DNA from: an uncultured Clostridia bacterium
Lineage (GTDB): Bacteria; Bacillota; Clostridia; Acetivibrionales; CALMWN01
NCBI GenBank assembly: GCA_937873555.1
Contig: CALMWN010000200.1
Span: 1-15,774, forward strand
Direction: 5' to 3'
Length of the DNA: 15,774 nt
Shown: in pieces, positions 14,453 to 15,774 of the stretch
Layout of the letters: every line of letters begins with the position of its first letter
How positions within the stretch are numbered: position 1 is the stretch's first letter
Position numbers and translations under genes: made by a program
The notes under the pieces: generated by a model
What the model saw: only the letters and a program-made list of their open reading frames with translations
Database searches by the model: none
What the model was told of the DNA's origin: nothing

Positions 14453-15100
14453 ATGGCAGTGTTTCCCATGTTTTTTGACATAATGGATAAAAAATGCGTC
14501 ATCATAGGCGGTGGAAATGTTGCCACCAGGAAAATAGAGACCCTGCTTGAGTTCGGAGCATTGGTAACCGTCGTCAGCCTTGAAATAACAGAAAAAATCA
14601 AAAAGTGGAAGTGGGAAGGAAAACTTGCGGTTTCTATTAAGGGATATACTCCGGATGATATTGATGGGGCTTTTCTGGTAGTCGCCGCAACTTCTGACAG
14701 GAATGTAAATGAAAGAGTATACAATGATTCTGTGGAAAGAAACATCCCGGTAAATATTGCGGATAATCCTCATAAATGCACCTTCATCTTTCCTTCTGTA
14801 GTTAAAAGAGGCGAGCTCGTAATAGGTATTTCCTCATCAGGCGGTTATCCGGCATTGTCAAAGAAATTGCGGAGCAGGATTGAAGAGGTCATACCAGATA
14901 AATATGAAAATGTGCTTGAGATATTGAAGAAATGGCGCAAGCACGCTGAGTCGGCTATAGCAGAGCCTGAAAAAAGAAGGGAAGCGCTGAACAGGATAAT
15001 GCAGGAGGTTCTGGACAGCATGGATACACTGTCACAGGAGCAGCTGGAAAAAGGGCTCGAGAAAATATTCAAGGAGTATGAAGATGAAAAGGCTGATTAG
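14453..15100 (+). CDS. sirC: Precorrin-2 dehydrogenase (SirC/Met8/CysG N-domain type)
   Basis: This enzyme oxidises precorrin-2 to sirohydrochlorin with NAD+, the branch point to siroheme and to anaerobic B12. The 215-residue protein has the NAD loop IIGGGNVATRK (17-27), AATSDRNVN, catalytic Asp104 in NIADNP (101-106), FIFPSVV (111-117) and GISSSGGYPALSKKLR (125-140). It then has a helical, charged C-terminal part typical of the family. Relatives such as Met8p and CysG also insert iron or cobalt, while SirC of Bacillus megaterium only dehydrogenates; which type this is cannot be decided by eye. No uroporphyrinogen methylase domain is fused. Its 3' end overlaps hemC by 17 nt. Confidence 0.92.
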   Translation: MAVFPMFFDIMDKKCVIIGGGNVATRKIETLLEFGALVTVVSLEITEKIKKWKWEGKLAVSIKGYTPDDIDGAFLVVAATSDRNVNERVYNDSVERNIPVNIADNPHKCTFIFPSVVKRGELVIGISSSGGYPALSKKLRSRIEEVIPDKYENVLEILKKWRKHAESAIAEPEKRREALNRIMQEVLDSMDTLSQEQLEKGLEKIFKEYEDEKAD

Positions 15101-15774
15101 GGTTGGAAGCCGGGAGAGTGCACTGGCACTTTCCCAGAGTGAATGGGTGATAAATGAATTAAAGAGCCTTCAAAAGGATTTGGAATTCGAGGTAGTAAAA
15201 ATTAAAACAAAAGGCGACATGGTGCTTGACAGAAGGCTGGATAAGGTGGGAGGAAAGGGGCTTTTCATCAAGGAACTGGAACAGGCGCTTATAACAGGAA
15301 TTGTGGATATGGCGGTGCACAGCATGAAGGACATGCCATCGGATATGCCGGAAGAGCTTGTCATTGCAGCACTTTCAAAGCGTGAAGATCCGAGGGATGT
15401 TTTGGTGACCTTGGAGGGAGTAAGCTTTGAGACACTGAAGAAAGGCGCCGTAATCGGTACAAGTAGTGCCAGAAGAGAAGCCCAGCTCCTTCTGAAAAGG
15501 CCGGATATAAAATTGAAAACCTTAAGAGGAAATGTACTTACAAGGCTTAACAGGCTCGATTCGGAAGAATACGATGCTCTTGTCCTTGCAGCAGCAGGGC
15601 TTAAGAGATTGGGGCTGGAGGAAAAATGCGTTCAGTATTTCGGGGTGCAGGATGTGATTCCTGCAGTAGGACAGGGAGTATTATGCATACAGGCAAGAAA
15701 GGACAGCGATCTGCTGCCCCTGTTGAAAAAGCTGAATGATGTAGAAGCAGAGCTGTGTGTGGCAGCGGAAAGGG
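15084..15774 (+). CDS. hemC: Hydroxymethylbilane synthase HemC, 3' end cut by window
   Basis: HemC joins four porphobilinogen units into hydroxymethylbilane using a covalently bound dipyrromethane cofactor. The frame stays open to the window end, giving 230 of the usual 290-310 residues. Family motifs are IRVGSRESALALSQSE (5-20), GGKGLFIKELE (56-66), AVHSMKDMP (77-85) with the catalytic Asp83, IGTSSARR (124-131), LRGNVLTRL (147-155) and PAVGQGVL (193-200). The cysteine that carries the cofactor lies just past the cut (the fragment ends at VAAER). The ATG at 15084 has AAGGAG 7 nt upstream and lies inside the end of sirC, so coupled translation is likely. Other hem genes (cobA/hemD, hemB, hemL) are expected next. 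Confidence 0.96.
   Translation, partial: MKRLIRVGSRESALALSQSEWVINELKSLQKDLEFEVVKIKTKGDMVLDRRLDKVGGKGLFIKELEQALITGIVDMAVHSMKDMPSDMPEELVIAALSKREDPRDVLVTLEGVSFETLKKGAVIGTSSARREAQLLLKRPDIKLKTLRGNVLTRLNRLDSEEYDALVLAAAGLKRLGLEEKCVQYFGVQDVIPAVGQGVLCIQARKDSDLLPLLKKLNDVEAELCVAAER

Noticed and set aside
13886..14773. 295-codon open frame on the minus strand
   Set aside because: It lies wholly opposite cbiJ and sirC, both with clear family motifs; its product is aromatic- and cysteine-rich with no recognisable domain and no SD, so it is an antisense shadow.
1..15774. CRISPR array, tRNA, rRNA, transposase or phage genes
   Set aside because: None seen on either strand; no spaced direct repeats, no cloverleaf candidate and no recombinase motif.

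Overview
The window looks like chromosomal DNA from an anaerobic, spore-former-type Firmicute of the Clostridia, most like the cellulolytic Ruminiclostridium/Acetivibrio group. The reasons are strong AGGAG-type ribosome binding sites, heavy use of AGG/AGA and ATA codons, a DUF4364 protein (a family I know from Clostridia), the anaerobic (cobalt-early) cobalamin pathway, and hem genes mixed with cbi genes. Species is not determined. No phage, transposase, CRISPR, rRNA or tRNA gene was seen.

Left part (1-2600): the 3' part of the ribosome-assembly GTPase gene obg, a possible 44-codon micro-gene followed by a hairpin, and yhbY (RNA-binding, ribosome-associated). After yhbY comes a stretch unusually rich in dyad symmetry: a perfect 28-bp palindrome, then a nested inverted repeat of about 92 bp. 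A tiny lipoprotein gene follows, cut by an in-frame TAA just after its lipobox cysteine, and then a small DUF2508/YaaL-like gene.

Middle (2604-5668): a DUF4364 winged-helix-type regulator on the minus strand lies divergent from a plus-strand trio, each with a candidate promoter. The trio is a KduD-like short-chain dehydrogenase, a short QueG-like double [4Fe-4S] protein and a HAD-family phosphatase/phosphomutase.

Right part (5669-15774): a near-consensus promoter, a complete cobalamin riboswitch and an intrinsic terminator precede a tightly packed operon: cbiC-cbiD-cbiET-cbiL-cbiF-cbiG-hemA-cbiH-cbiJ-sirC-hemC (cut by the window end). The genes are 3-33 nt apart or overlap by 4-17 nt. Together they cover corrin-ring C-methylations (CbiL C20, CbiH C17, CbiF C11, CbiD C1, CbiE C5/C15), ring contraction and acetaldehyde loss (CbiH, CbiG), reduction (CbiJ), decarboxylation (CbiT) and methyl migration (CbiC), ending at cobyrinic acid. 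They also include early tetrapyrrole steps: HemA (glutamyl-tRNA to glutamate-1-semialdehyde), HemC (porphobilinogen to hydroxymethylbilane) and SirC (precorrin-2 to sirohydrochlorin). With no other promoter or terminator evident inside the operon, one B12 riboswitch probably controls both corrin-ring assembly and the supply of common tetrapyrrole precursor. Missing from the window, and expected downstream or elsewhere, are hemB, hemL, hemD/cobA, a cobalt chelatase (cbiK/cbiX) and cbiA/B/P with the nucleotide-loop genes.
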